Shown: one piece after another, positions 19,268 to 28,311 of the stretch
Numbering within the stretch: the first letter of the stretch is position 1
Layout: every line of letters begins with the position of its first letter
DNA from: Chitinophaga rupis
Lineage (GTDB): Bacteria > Bacteroidota > Bacteroidia > Chitinophagales > Chitinophagaceae
Assembly: GCF_900109685.1 (NCBI RefSeq)
Contig: NZ_FOBB01000002.1
Coordinates: forward strand, 800,085-864,084
Direction: 5' to 3'
Length of the DNA stretch: 64,000 bases
The notes under the pieces: model-generated
Told to the model about the DNA's origin: nothing
Seen by the model: the letters and a program-made list of their open reading frames with translations, nothing else
Database searches by the model: none
Made by a program: the position numbers and the translations under genes

Positions 19268-20718
19268 CACAAATTATGTATATACGCCAGCATAAACCCA
19301 ACCGAAAACCGCCGGGCACTTACATCCGTGGGATCGCCCTGCAGTATGTTGTTTTCATTGGGATGATCAAAGTTAACATCCTGCGGGAAGTGATGGGTAG
19401 AGCCGTAGGAGCAAAGGAAGCCGGTGCGGAAATTGAACTTCTTCTGCTTAAAGTTGGCGCCCAGAGCTAAGTGTACAAGGTTCCAGTACGCGGTATATGG
19501 CTCATAGCCGGTTTGGTCTTTGAACTGGCCTTTGTCCGCATAGCTCATATCCGTTCTTACAGAGCAATAGCCCGTTACCGAAGGCCGTATATTGTAGCTA
19601 ACGCCAACGGCTACATTCAGAATGGCCTTGCGCGCATCATGCAGGCGCACGAACTCACGGGTTAAGCTGGAATTACTGCCGGTGTCGGGCCGTATAAAAG
19701 CATCGTTCCGGGGTGTAATTACATTATACTCCTTTACCGGGCGAAAGTATTCTGCCGCCACATATAGCTGCCCCAGCCTGAAATCATAGGCATAACCCAG
19801 GGCAGTGCTCAGCGGCATTTTAAAAGTTGTTTTCAGGCTTTCCTGCCGGCTGTTGGCCAGGTAGCTATAAAAATCCTTCAGCACATCCAGGTACATATTA
19901 TTCACCGTATAGTCGGTTACGATAGTACCGGAGCCCCATACATGCAGCAAGGGTGAGCTAATGGTCCATCCCACGTGATGGCGGCCTGCATCATAGGCAA
20001 GCCCTGCTTTAAAACGTACCCCCGCGTGAACGTAGGTAGCCAGGTAGTAAGCACTGGCGCTTACCAGTGGTAGCGGTAAGCTGTCAATATCCGTATTCGC
20101 CAGCGCACGGGTGTTGTTGATAACATTATAATGCTGCTGCCGTATCTGCCCCTCAACAGAGAAGCCGGCAGAAAGGTGGGGTGTAAGCCTGAAACCGGTG
20201 CTTAGCAGCGCGGAGGTTTCACTTACCCGGTTCTCCAGCACATAATCGCCTACGAAGTATTCATCGCCGGGGCTGTACGCATCATTCAGCACATTGATCT
20301 TATCGTCCCGCCGCTGTGATGCCTGGAAGCGGAATCCCGGCGAATTTACCAGCGCATAGGCAACTACTACCGGGGCCTTTTTGCCCAGCGAAATGCTGCC
20401 GGATAACATTTGCGGCACAATCCGCACACTGTTATTGTGCAGGTCCCTGCCGGTACCGGCGCCGTTTTTGATCCTGGTTACATCCAGCTGGTAAATATTG
20501 GCGGAAATGGTGCTGATGGCAATGCGGTTCTTGTTGGAAAGGCTCAGCAGGGCCGGGTTGTAGAACAGCACACCACTATCGCGGTTGCTGGCAATAACGC
20601 TGCCGGGTGTTAGCAGCACACCGGGGCCGTAGTTGTTTGACCAGTAATGTGCATCCTGTGCAGATGCAGGCAACATAGCAATGGTGATACAGTACAATAG
20701 CAGGAGGGTTCTTGGCAT
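19267..20718 (-). CDS. Outer-membrane beta-barrel protein, FadL/OmpP1-like
   Basis: The 483-residue protein has a signal peptide (about 1-20, ending in ASAQ). The mature N-terminus contains SGVLFYNPALLSLSNKNRI, which resembles the NPA motif and first strand of FadL/OmpP1 barrels, and the rest alternates hydrophobic and polar residues with many aromatic strand ends, finishing in VGFMLAYIHNL. FadL proteins carry hydrophobic molecules across the outer membrane, but nothing in this sequence fixes a substrate. It is monocistronic on the minus strand and its stop codon touches repeat block 2. Confidence is good for an outer-membrane barrel and low for FadL function. Confidence 0.7.
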   Translation of the reverse strand: MPRTLLLLYCITIAMLPASAQDAHYWSNNYGPGVLLTPGSVIASNRDSGVLFYNPALLSLSNKNRIAISTISANIYQLDVTRIKNGAGTGRDLHNNSVRIVPQMLSGSISLGKKAPVVVAYALVNSPGFRFQASQRRDDKINVLNDAYSPGDEYFVGDYVLENRVSETSALLSTGFRLTPHLSAGFSVEGQIRQQHYNVINNTRALANTDIDSLPLPLVSASAYYLATYVHAGVRFKAGLAYDAGRHHVGWTISSPLLHVWGSGTIVTDYTVNNMYLDVLKDFYSYLANSRQESLKTTFKMPLSTALGYAYDFRLGQLYVAAEYFRPVKEYNVITPRNDAFIRPDTGSNSSLTREFVRLHDARKAILNVAVGVSYNIRPSVTGYCSVRTDMSYADKGQFKDQTGYEPYTAYWNLVHLALGANFKQKKFNFRTGFLCSYGSTHHFPQDVNFDHPNENNILQGDPTDVSARRFSVGFMLAYIHNL

Positions 20719-20844
20719 ATCAATGGTTGTTTAATTATATTGGTAACTAACATTGCAGCCATGCAAAAGGTTTAAACAAATACCGAACTGGCGCGTTATA
20801 AAATACAAACCATTGCGGTCTATTATCTACCTGATCTGCCAATT

Positions 20845-22803
20845 ATGCATAAATTCTTTTACTGCCTGTTGTTATTCACCTGCCCGCTTTATGCGCAGAA
20901 CCTTTCCTTTACACCGCCTGTAGCCCTGCTGCCACAGGCCGTTACAGACAAAGCGCCGGATATTACCCATTTCAAAGGCGGCTATTTTGTAACCTGGAAA
21001 GCCCCCGGAAATAACGCCCCCGTTCATGCCAGCTACCTGGGCAAACACCAGGACACTGCCTTTACTCAGCAGGATGTTATTGTAAGCAACGCTGCCACCA
21101 GCTGCGCCCCTGTGCTGCAGGTATTGGATGAGCACCTGTACCTGTTTTGGATAGCTGCGGACGGGTCCCTGAAATATATAAAGAACGATACAGATACCAG
21201 CCTGGCAGCGCAGCAGGTATATACTGTAAAGCTGAATGGCCCGCTGGCAAATGGTTTTACCACCACGGCCATTCATGAGCAAATTGTGCTGGCTTCACAT
21301 GCAAATGATAAAAGCACCCTGGTATTTGCATTGCTGGAACCGGGCAACAAAGGTGTGCTGCAGGATGCGCAGCTGCAAACTGTTGAGGGCGTAAAAGCAG
21401 CTGCCTATCCCTTTATTGTAAGCCTCACGGGTACCGACCTACGCTTTTGCTGGCAGGCAGCTAAGGGAAATGAGGTGTATTATGCCGACTATAACCTGCA
21501 CAACAATAAGTGGACGGATCCTACACCGCTGGCGGGCGCTGTTACAGGCGCTGCCCCCGCCTTACACCATGTGTACGATGCACAGCAGCTGTTTTACCTG
21601 TGGAGTGGGGCTAAAAAAGATACCCGCATTTATTACGCCACCGCTGATAACGGGAACCCGCCTACGGAAAAAAAGGTGCTGCCTCCTTACTTCAACAGCA
21701 GCAACCCGGTAGCCATTTGCGAAATAGATGTTAACAATTTTATGCTGGCCTACACCGGTAACGATCAGCACATGTACCTGAGCTATTTTGCCGCCTATAA
21801 CCCCGCCTCCTGGATGCAGGACCTCCTGCACCCCGCCAAAGAAGCCTATACACTAAAGGATATTGTAATACCCGGCGCGCACGATGCCGGCATGTCTGTA
21901 TTAAACGGCACCGGCGGGCAAATGAAAGATGCCATTAATACCTGCAATACGCTCACCCAAAGCATACCCATCAAAGAGCAGCTGCAAAACGGCATCCGTA
22001 TGTTTGACCTGCGGGTAGGTAATTATGCACAAGCGTTATATATAAAACATGCAGAGTCCGACTGTGATATGGATGCTGTAGGCGCCGGTTACGGGGAAAA
22101 GCTGGCCGATGTGCTGAGCGGTGTGCACGCTTTCCTGGAAACCAATAAAATGGAAACCGTGATGCTGAACTTTAGTCATTTTTGCGAGCAGGATGTGCCT
22201 ATGGCCCGGCTGGGAGACACTATTATAGCGCAATTGGGCTCACACCTGTACCGTAATTCACAGAAAAAACTAGGGGACTTAAAATTAAAAGACCTGGCTG
22301 GTAAAGTGATCGTAGTATTTGAGCAGCATGCCTACCAGGGCGCTATTGATTCATGCAGCATTGCAAATGCTTCCGGCGCTTTTATTAATTACCGGCGTAA
22401 ATATGCAGCCACCAACGATATCAAAAAAATGATGGCCGACCAGGTGTTGTTCTTTAACAGCATGAAGGAGGGGGTAAGGGATAATGACCTCATACGCCTG
22501 GACTGGCAGCTCACCCAAAGCAGCCAGGAAGCGGCGCTGATCTGCAATGGTTTCCGCCCCGACAGGACCGGCGCTGTGGTAAGCGGTGTAATATTGCTTA
22601 CCAATGCCCTGAAAAAGAACCAGACCATCCTGGACCTTTCCGCTAAAGGCAACCGTTACCTGCTGCCAACCATGAACGACTGGATCAGTAACGGCACCAT
22701 CAACAAAAAGAACAAACCCAATATCCTGTATGTAGATGCCGCCGGCAGCTGGATCACGGACTATTGCATTGATCTTAACATTAGCCCATTGTATACCCGC
22801 TGA
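20845..22803 (+). CDS. Exported PI-PLC X-domain protein with N-terminal propeller-like region
   Basis: The 652-residue protein starts with a signal peptide (about 1-18). Residues 20-325 show repeated strand motifs (YFVTWKAPGNNAP, LYLFWIAADGSLKYIK, LFYLWSGAKKDTRIYYA) like a lectin-type or sialidase-type propeller. The C-terminal half is a phosphatidylinositol-specific phospholipase C X domain: VIPGAHDAGM with His346, the MFDLRVG strand with Asp388 and Arg390, and IKHAESDC with His402, the second catalytic His of bacterial PI-PLC. Bacterial members cleave phosphoinositides without calcium. The propeller could bind a surface ligand. It runs divergently from the barrel gene at 20718 and ends 4 bp before the convergent SnoaL-like gene. 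Confidence 0.85.
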   Translation: MHKFFYCLLLFTCPLYAQNLSFTPPVALLPQAVTDKAPDITHFKGGYFVTWKAPGNNAPVHASYLGKHQDTAFTQQDVIVSNAATSCAPVLQVLDEHLYLFWIAADGSLKYIKNDTDTSLAAQQVYTVKLNGPLANGFTTTAIHEQIVLASHANDKSTLVFALLEPGNKGVLQDAQLQTVEGVKAAAYPFIVSLTGTDLRFCWQAAKGNEVYYADYNLHNNKWTDPTPLAGAVTGAAPALHHVYDAQQLFYLWSGAKKDTRIYYATADNGNPPTEKKVLPPYFNSSNPVAICEIDVNNFMLAYTGNDQHMYLSYFAAYNPASWMQDLLHPAKEAYTLKDIVIPGAHDAGMSVLNGTGGQMKDAINTCNTLTQSIPIKEQLQNGIRMFDLRVGNYAQALYIKHAESDCDMDAVGAGYGEKLADVLSGVHAFLETNKMETVMLNFSHFCEQDVPMARLGDTIIAQLGSHLYRNSQKKLGDLKLKDLAGKVIVVFEQHAYQGAIDSCSIANASGAFINYRRKYAATNDIKKMMADQVLFFNSMKEGVRDNDLIRLDWQLTQSSQEAALICNGFRPDRTGAVVSGVILLTNALKKNQTILDLSAKGNRYLLPTMNDWISNGTINKKNKPNILYVDAAGSWITDYCIDLNISPLYTR

Positions 22804-22807
22804 GGGT

Positions 22808-23197
22808 TTAATAGCTGGCTTGTCCAATATCCAGCCGGTTAATTTTTCCATCCGCCTGTAGATGGAATTTCATATACGTTTTAAAATCGCCCCATTGATC
22901 GCTGTGAAAATGGCCGTACACATCCAGCCCGTTATTTTCTACCTTATCAATGCTGGTAAAACGTTCATGGCCCAACGCTTTTTCCCAGAAAGTGTGGAAG
23001 TTTATTTTATTACCATCATCATACAGGGCTGCATCTGCTGTAAATGCAGCAAACCAGGCTTTTTTATCCCCAGCCTGTAAGGCGTTAATGGCTTGTTTTA
23101 CGGTAGTGTTGCTGAGTTTATCCGTTTGCATAGTATCTTGTTTTTGAGGGTGAGCCCATAATAGGCCCAGCAAGGTCACATAAATTAATGTTTGCAT
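22808..23197 (-). CDS. Exported SnoaL/NTF2-like protein
   Basis: This 129-residue protein has a short signal peptide (about 1-16) and an NTF2/SnoaL-like domain with NALQAGDKKAWFAAFTADAA, FWEKALGHERFTSID and a final FHLQADGKINRLDIGQASY. Such proteins often bind or cyclise small hydrophobic molecules; the ligand is unknown. The start codon is 2 bp beyond the stop of the DoxX-like gene, so the two are one transcript and probably translationally coupled. It ends tail to tail with the PI-PLC gene, 4 bp away. Confidence 0.8.
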   Translation of the reverse strand: MQTLIYVTLLGLLWAHPQKQDTMQTDKLSNTTVKQAINALQAGDKKAWFAAFTADAALYDDGNKINFHTFWEKALGHERFTSIDKVENNGLDVYGHFHSDQWGDFKTYMKFHLQADGKINRLDIGQASY

Positions 23198-23199
23198 GA

Positions 23200-23550
23200 T
23201 CAGTGTGGTTTACCCAGGGGGTGTTGCAGGAAAATGATCACCAGGTTCAGTAACAGGAAGGGCAGCTCAATGGCTACGCCCTTCAGGTCCTTATCCCATA
23301 AATGAAAACAGGTGATCATTAAAATAGAAGCCGCCATCAGGAAGTTACCCCATACAAAAGTTCTGGGAAACAATATCAGCACTGCGCTGATGAGGGTAAC
23401 GCCCCCGGTGATCATAATACCTGTTCTGCTGAAATGCCATTTACCAAAAAGCTGTAACATATTAGGCTGTACCGTTAACATAGCCCAGCCTTGTTTTAAG
23501 CCCATGAATACGACTGTGAGAATGAGCAGAAAGCGTAAAGCAGAAAGCAT
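23200..23550 (-). CDS. DoxX-like small membrane protein
   Basis: The 116-residue product is hydrophobic with about four membrane helices (SALRFLLILTVVFMG, GIMITGGVTLISAVLIL, NFLMAASILMITCFHLW, LPFLLLNLVIIFLQH), the size and pattern of DoxX-like proteins. The frame is open upstream to an ATG at 23646, but that extra 32-residue part is only the heptad repeat in translation (alternating FCFYLYAF-type residues), so ATG at 23548-23550 is preferred. Even this first codon group (MLSALRFLL) reads through heptad units, so the repeat forms the 5' end of the gene. DoxX proteins have been linked to redox or thiosulfate metabolism, but this subgroup is uncharacterised. Confidence 0.7.
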   Translation of the reverse strand: MLSALRFLLILTVVFMGLKQGWAMLTVQPNMLQLFGKWHFSRTGIMITGGVTLISAVLILFPRTFVWGNFLMAASILMITCFHLWDKDLKGVAIELPFLLLNLVIIFLQHPLGKPH

Positions 23551-23705
23551 AAAGGTTGTGTAAAGGTGAAAGCAAAAAGCATAAAGCACAAGGCACAAGG
23601 CACAAGGCATAAAGCTGAAAGCATAAAGGTAAAAGCAAAAAGCCAATCCACCCCCGATCTTCGCTGCATTAAGCTTTCTGCTTTTTGCTTTCCCCTTTCT
23701 GCTTA
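23525..23705. repeat. Heptad-repeat block 3
   Basis: Units of AAAGCAT type, with variants GCAGAAA, GCGTAAA, GCACAAG and GCAAAAA, run from 23525 to about 23643. The inverse type (TTTCTGC, TTTTTGC, TTTCCCC) runs from 23671 to 23703 and meets the stop codon (23703-23705) of the SDR gene. It contains GCTGCATTAAGCTTTCTGCT, the same 20-mer as block 2. It lies between two minus-strand genes and forms the 5' end of the DoxX-like gene. Confidence 0.85.
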
Positions 23706-24455
23706 ATTAGTCGCCCCTCCATTCACCAACAAATGCTGCCCATTCACAAAAGAAGACAGGTCGCTGGCAAAGAACTCCGCTACATTAGCCACATCTTCCA
23801 CTTCAGCCAGGCGGCCCATGGGGCAGCTGTCCAGCAGCTGTTTGCGCAGCGCAGGGTAGCTTTCAGGATCTACGAAGATGCCGGAATGATCTACCGCAAA
23901 AGGAATAATAGAGTTAACGGTTACACCTCTGTGTCCTATTTCTTTGGAAAGAATATCCACCAGGTAGCGGGGCGTGGTTTTACTGCCGCCGTATACCGCC
24001 ATACCGGGCACGGGGAAGGAGGTGGTGCTGGATGCAATGTAAATAATGCGGCCGTTATCTTCCACGTTACGGGCTGCCTGTTGCAGCGTAAAGTAAGATC
24101 CTTTGGTGTTGATGGAAAATACGCGGTCAAACTGTTCTTCCGTAAAATCGGTTACCGGCACTTCCACCATTTCAATACCAGCATTGGCCACCACAATATC
24201 TATTTTGCCAAAGGCTTTTTTAGTTTCCGCAAACAGTTTTTCCAGCTCAGCTACTTTGCTCACATCGGCCTGCACGGCTATTACTTTAGCGCCCATGGCT
24301 GTAATATTGCTCACCACTTCGTCTGCTGAAGCCTTATCGCGCGAATAATTGATCACAATATCTGCGCCCAGCGCTGCATATCTTTCTGCAATGGCTTTAC
24401 CCAATCCCCTTGCAGATCCTGTAATTAAGGCTACTTTATTTTTTAAGCTGTTCAT
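23703..24455 (-). CDS. SDR-family oxidoreductase
   Basis: A classical short-chain dehydrogenase of 250 residues. The nucleotide-binding glycine motif is T12-G-S-A-R-G-L-G19. NAG follows in VVANAGIEMVEV, the catalytic region is SSTTSFPVPGMAVYGGSK with Tyr and Lys of YxxxK, and the C-terminus ends VNGQHLLVNGGATN. An Arg/Asn in NYSRDK after the second strand suggests NADP(H) preference. It resembles FabG-like 3-oxoacyl reductases but its substrate is unknown. A second, related SDR lies 203 bp upstream on the same strand, probably an ancient tandem duplicate. Confidence 0.93.
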   Translation of the reverse strand: MNSLKNKVALITGSARGLGKAIAERYAALGADIVINYSRDKASADEVVSNITAMGAKVIAVQADVSKVAELEKLFAETKKAFGKIDIVVANAGIEMVEVPVTDFTEEQFDRVFSINTKGSYFTLQQAARNVEDNGRIIYIASSTTSFPVPGMAVYGGSKTTPRYLVDILSKEIGHRGVTVNSIIPFAVDHSGIFVDPESYPALRKQLLDSCPMGRLAEVEDVANVAEFFASDLSSFVNGQHLLVNGGATN

Positions 24456-24545
24456 ATATAGTTCAGTTTTATGGTAATTGTTAATTAATATTTGTACTCA
24501 ATGCATACTTGCTAATCACATAACTAACATCCTTTTCGCTCAACC

Positions 24546-24660
24546 CAATTCGTAATTATTCACATTCATAATTTACTTTCAATGGCATTCCCCGCTAGGC
24601 GGGGCAGGCCGTGCGCCGCTTTGGGCGGGGGCGTAATTGACCAATTCGTAATTAGGTTCA
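24546..24660. repeat. AATTCGT-type repeat and GC-rich hairpin between two SDR genes
   Basis: In the 202-bp space between the two SDR genes, AATTCGTAATTATT at 24547 starts a run of loosely 7-bp units (AATTCGT, AATTATT, CACATTC, ATAATTT), and AATTCGTAATT recurs at 24643-24654. Between them, CCCCGC (24590-24595) and GCGGGG (24599-24604) form a tight hairpin. The run resembles the AATTCTT units at 35594-35621. Confidence 0.55.
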
Positions 24661-25398
24661 CGCCATTCCTCCATTTGCGCCAATATTCTGCGCATTCACC
24701 CATTTGGCATCATCGCTGGCCAGGAATACTACTACGCGGGCAGTATCTTCCGGTTCGCCAATGCGGTTAAAGGGGGAGAGGCTGGCCAGACGGCCTATCA
24801 GCTCATCGGATTTACCTTTGGTGAAAAGCTCTGTGTTGGTGGGGCCGGGAGATACGGTGTTCACATTAATACCACGGCTGCCTACTTCTTTGGCAAAGAT
24901 GCGGGTGAACTGTTCTACCGCTGCTTTGGTGCCAACATAGGTACCGTAAGTAGGCATCATTACACGGGTGGTGGTAGAGGAGAAGTTAATAACGCTGCCG
25001 TTATCGGCCAGGCGGGTAGCGGCTTCACGCAGGGTGTTAAAAACGCCTTTGACATTAATGTCGAACTGGCGGCTGAAATCTTCATCTGTAGTGTCTTTCA
25101 GCAGTTTGGTGATCATGATGCCGGCATTGTTCACCAGTATATCTATTTTGCCATAATGGGCGATAGCGGTATCAAACAGGTTTTTTACATCGGCAGATTT
25201 ACTTACATCCGCCTGTACGGCAATAGCATCGCCGCCTTTTTCTTTTATTTCATTTACCAGCTGGTCGGCAGCTTCTTTACCGCCGGCATAGTTGATCACA
25301 ACTTTAGCACCGGCAGCAGCCAGGTGACGGGCAACCGTAGCGCCAATACCCCTGGATGCGCCGGTTACTAATGCAATTTTGTTGGTTAGCGTGCTCAT
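24658..25398 (-). CDS. SDR-family oxidoreductase
   Basis: A second classical SDR, 246 residues. The glycine motif is T12-G-A-S-R-G-I-G19, NNAG is in ILVNNAGIMITKL, the catalytic serine is in NFSSTTTRVM and YxxxK is YVGTK. The C-terminal VNAQNIGANGGMA matches FabG-like proteins annotated as glucose dehydrogenase or 3-ketoacyl reductase. It is related to the SDR at 23703-24455 but clearly diverged. No partner gene hints at the substrate. The AraC-type regulator and RICIN lipoprotein upstream are on the same strand but well separated. Confidence 0.93.
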   Translation of the reverse strand: MSTLTNKIALVTGASRGIGATVARHLAAAGAKVVINYAGGKEAADQLVNEIKEKGGDAIAVQADVSKSADVKNLFDTAIAHYGKIDILVNNAGIMITKLLKDTTDEDFSRQFDINVKGVFNTLREAATRLADNGSVINFSSTTTRVMMPTYGTYVGTKAAVEQFTRIFAKEVGSRGINVNTVSPGPTNTELFTKGKSDELIGRLASLSPFNRIGEPEDTARVVVFLASDDAKWVNAQNIGANGGMA

Positions 25399-25513
25399 AT
25401 TACTTTGTTTTTATTGTTTACAATTATTCGTTGTTGACAATACAAAGGTCTATGATACACGCACCCTAAAAGTGCAAATATTACACTATTAGGTACAAAA
25501 TTCTAAGGTAGGC

Positions 25514-25538
25514 CAAAAGCTAAAAGCTTAATGCATTA
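25514..25538. repeat. Short heptad-repeat remnant at a stop codon
   Basis: GCCAAAAGCTAAAAGCTTAA reads as AAAAGCT units ending in TTAATGCA and runs into the stop codon (25536-25538) of the RICIN lipoprotein gene on the minus strand. It looks like a minimal member of the AAAGCAT family. Confidence 0.55.
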
Positions 25539-27206
25539 CAACCCAATCTTCCCATAAGGCACCCTTATGCCTTTCACTCTATAAAAATAGGGGTCCAGGT
25601 AGCCATCTACACAATCTTCCACCCCGCAGGCAGAGAAGTTCAGGCAGTAGGTTACCAGCAGCTCATTACGTCCGTTCACAGATTCAGGATGTATTGCCGG
25701 GGTATAATACCGGGCATAATTACCATACAAATATTCTTTAATGGTGTACACCTGTTTACGAACGCTGAACGGGCCCGTGGGGCTGGTGGCAGTGGCTGTA
25801 TAAATATTACGGCTGTTATCACAGTTAAAGCCCTGGTCCATGGTTACCATTACATACTTCCCATTTACATAGGCAACAGCAGCGGTGCCCAGCGCATCGG
25901 TAATGCGTGCGCCGTCGCCGGTAACAGGGCTGCTAACCCAGGCTGCGCCGTTCCAGAACGTCCATGATTGCGGGTTGCTTACGGGGAAGCGGGCCACATG
26001 TACATTGTTCGTATAACCAAAACCGGTAGCCTGTGCGCCAAAAACATATACATAGCCATCCGCTGCTTTTACCATGCCCGAGGAATAGTTGATAGCGTTT
26101 TGCCCCGACATACCCGCCGGTGTGGTACGTTTTACCTGCCATTTGGTGCCGGTGTTTTCTGTAAGATCATATAACGACTGATCGCTGAGGCTTAAGCCGG
26201 AACCTTCCCCGCACTGGATGTATACATGGTTACCGATTTCTACCCCCGGGCCGGGCCATGCAAAGCTATTACCGGGCTGAATGTCGCATATTTGTTTAGG
26301 ACGCCCCTGTGCGCTGGAATCCCGGGTCATATTGGGAGTGGAAGCGGCATCCCAGTTGCCGGCAGACGGTTGTATCAGGATAGAATTGCCATAGCTGAAA
26401 AAAGAATTGCAGCTGAATTTACCATTGGGCTGCAGGGATGCGCCATCCCAGGCATCCTGGGTTACCCATAACACTTTGCCATTGCTCAATGGAATGCTGG
26501 TGCCTTCATCAAAAGCTACTGATCCCATGGAGCTGCTGTTCCGGTTAAAGAAGCGTACTACCCGGTCGTCCCGGTAAGTATCGGCCTCCCGGGCGGTTAA
26601 GATCCATTGCTGGTTAGTGCCGGTACCGGCCGTTTCCTGGGTAATAGGAGTGCCATCGGTGGTGGATGATCCTGCATTGGTAAGAGCCATACCGCTGCCT
26701 TTATTAATAATACGGAAGGCGCCTGTAGTAGCCGCAGGCTCAATGCTCCAGAGCTGCTCATCGCTCAGCAGCGGAAACTCAAAGTATTGCTGCAGCTGCG
26801 TACCGGATACTTTTGAGCCGCCCGGCACATCCAGCAGCTTACCACTGAATACATTGCGGATATGATAATACCGGGTATTATTTACCGTGGTTTTGTAAAT
26901 AATATGCCAGCGTTGCCAGCCATCAATTACGCCATCTGAAACAGAGCTGGCGTATTGGGTGATTTTACGCTGATCGTCATACTTTTCATTGTAGGTAGGG
27001 AAGCCGGTAACTTCCATGTACTTGCCCCCGGCTACGCAGGAAAAGGTGTAAATGGTGTAATCCGTAATGTCGGCATTAACAGCGGTGGCGGAAACTGCGG
27101 ATAGCTTTTGGTTAACGGAGCGTTCAGCGGCGCTCTCATTATTTTTTCCGCAGCTGCAGCATAACAGGCAGGCATATATGCCTGCAAACAGGGCGTGGGT
27201 TTTCAT
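25536..27206 (-). CDS. Lipoprotein with RICIN-type lectin and five-bladed-propeller-like domain
   Basis: The 556-residue protein has a lipoprotein signal (LLCCSCGKN, candidate Cys near residue 18-20). Residues of about 50-205 form a ricin-type beta-trefoil: repeated RYYHIRNVFSGKLLDVPGGS, EQLWSIEP, RIINKGSGMALTNAGSS and TNQQWILTA. The C-terminal 330 residues contain GKVLWVTQDAWDG, ILIQPSAGNWDA, FAWPGPGVEIGNHVYIQCG and a final YCLNFSAC, consistent with DUF4185/DUF5005-type propellers related to GH43-like folds. It is likely a surface glycan-binding or glycan-cleaving protein. Several cysteines near the C-terminus (SACGVEDC) may form disulfides. No SusCD pair is near it. Confidence 0.75.
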   Translation of the reverse strand: MKTHALFAGIYACLLCCSCGKNNESAAERSVNQKLSAVSATAVNADITDYTIYTFSCVAGGKYMEVTGFPTYNEKYDDQRKITQYASSVSDGVIDGWQRWHIIYKTTVNNTRYYHIRNVFSGKLLDVPGGSKVSGTQLQQYFEFPLLSDEQLWSIEPAATTGAFRIINKGSGMALTNAGSSTTDGTPITQETAGTGTNQQWILTAREADTYRDDRVVRFFNRNSSSMGSVAFDEGTSIPLSNGKVLWVTQDAWDGASLQPNGKFSCNSFFSYGNSILIQPSAGNWDAASTPNMTRDSSAQGRPKQICDIQPGNSFAWPGPGVEIGNHVYIQCGEGSGLSLSDQSLYDLTENTGTKWQVKRTTPAGMSGQNAINYSSGMVKAADGYVYVFGAQATGFGYTNNVHVARFPVSNPQSWTFWNGAAWVSSPVTGDGARITDALGTAAVAYVNGKYVMVTMDQGFNCDNSRNIYTATATSPTGPFSVRKQVYTIKEYLYGNYARYYTPAIHPESVNGRNELLVTYCLNFSACGVEDCVDGYLDPYFYRVKGIRVPYGKIGL

Positions 27207-27281
27207 AACGGGAATTTTTAAATGATTAATAAATTCAATCCGTTAGTAATATAATAGTTTAGCTGATTAGCAAAAATAATT

Positions 27282-28229
27282 CTAGGATGCCGGTTGCCCG
27301 AATTGTTTTCGGTACAGAACAGGGGAGAGGTCGGTATATTTCTTAAAGTAGTTACTGAAATGGGTGCTCTCCGCAAAGCCCAGCTGGTAGGCGATTTCCT
27401 TAATAGGCGTGGCGGAATGCTGCAGCAGGGATTTGGCTTCTGCAATGGTTTTTTCCGTGATCCAGGTGCTGATGGTTTTGCCTGTTTTAGTTTTAATAAC
27501 GTTACTTAAATAGTTGGGGTGCAGGTGCTGGGCATCTGCATAGTCCTGTACACGGAACACCTTTTCCGTTTTGCCGTTACGCAGGTCGCGGTAGTGCTGT
27601 TCCAGCATTCGTTTAAAATCCTTTACGATCTGTGAGCTGCGGTTACCCTCATAAATAGGGTTATAATCTTCCCAGAAATATTCCTTCACCTTTAATAAGA
27701 TCACCACAAACAGGTTGCCGATGATCCTGTTCTTATAGGGCGAATCAGACAGGTAGGCCTGCTCCACCTGTAGATACAGCTGCTCAAACTCCGCATAGAT
27801 CTCCGGGCCTACAACCCGCGGTTGTACGGTTTCTGACAGCAGGAAAGAAAACTCCTCAAAAATGCGCGGGTGCACATTCTCTTTCAGGAAGCTTTCGCTC
27901 AGCGTTACCAGGTACACTTCTCCCAGCCGTTCCCAGTAATGTGATTTATAATGACCGGGATTGGTGAAGTAGATCATGTTAGGCTCCGTCTTAAATACAT
28001 GATCGTCGGTGGTGTACTGGCCATTGGCATCCTTAACAAAAACAAAGGAAAAGAAGTTAGGTTTATATACTTCCGACTGAAAAGGCAGGTTGGTAAGAAC
28101 ACCCTTCAGGCTATGAATATTAAACTGCGTATGCTCGTTCAGGTTACCCAGGGGCAAGCCCTGCGCTACGTACTGATCATATAACGTATTATAGATAATG
28201 ATCGGTGCTGTTTGCTTATGCTGTGGCAT
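27282..28229 (-). CDS. AraC-family transcriptional regulator
   Basis: The C-terminal 100 residues are an AraC double helix-turn-helix: VQDYADAQHLHPNYLSNVIK, then IAEAKSLLQHSATPIKEIAY with FAESTHFSNYFKKYTDLSP. The N-terminal 200 residues are an AraC-like cupin sensor with FTNPGHYKSHYWERLGEVYL. The frame is open up to an ATG at 28295, but MPQHKQTAPIII at 28229 is preferred because TATTTTG at about 28255 on this strand resembles a -7 box that would place the transcript start downstream of the longer ATG. Its targets are unknown. It follows a hydrolase gene on the same strand, whose expression it might control. Confidence 0.88.
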   Translation of the reverse strand: MPQHKQTAPIIIYNTLYDQYVAQGLPLGNLNEHTQFNIHSLKGVLTNLPFQSEVYKPNFFSFVFVKDANGQYTTDDHVFKTEPNMIYFTNPGHYKSHYWERLGEVYLVTLSESFLKENVHPRIFEEFSFLLSETVQPRVVGPEIYAEFEQLYLQVEQAYLSDSPYKNRIIGNLFVVILLKVKEYFWEDYNPIYEGNRSSQIVKDFKRMLEQHYRDLRNGKTEKVFRVQDYADAQHLHPNYLSNVIKTKTGKTISTWITEKTIAEAKSLLQHSATPIKEIAYQLGFAESTHFSNYFKKYTDLSPVLYRKQFGQPAS

Positions 28230-28311
28230 GGGTGTAGGCTGATTATTGGCAAAATACGCCGGTTTTCCCATTTTTACAATTGGGATTTCACACATTATCA
28301 GGACAAAAATG

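Noticed and set aside
23551..23646. N-terminal extension of the DoxX-like protein
   Set aside because: The extra 32 residues are translated heptad repeat, so the start at 23550 is used.
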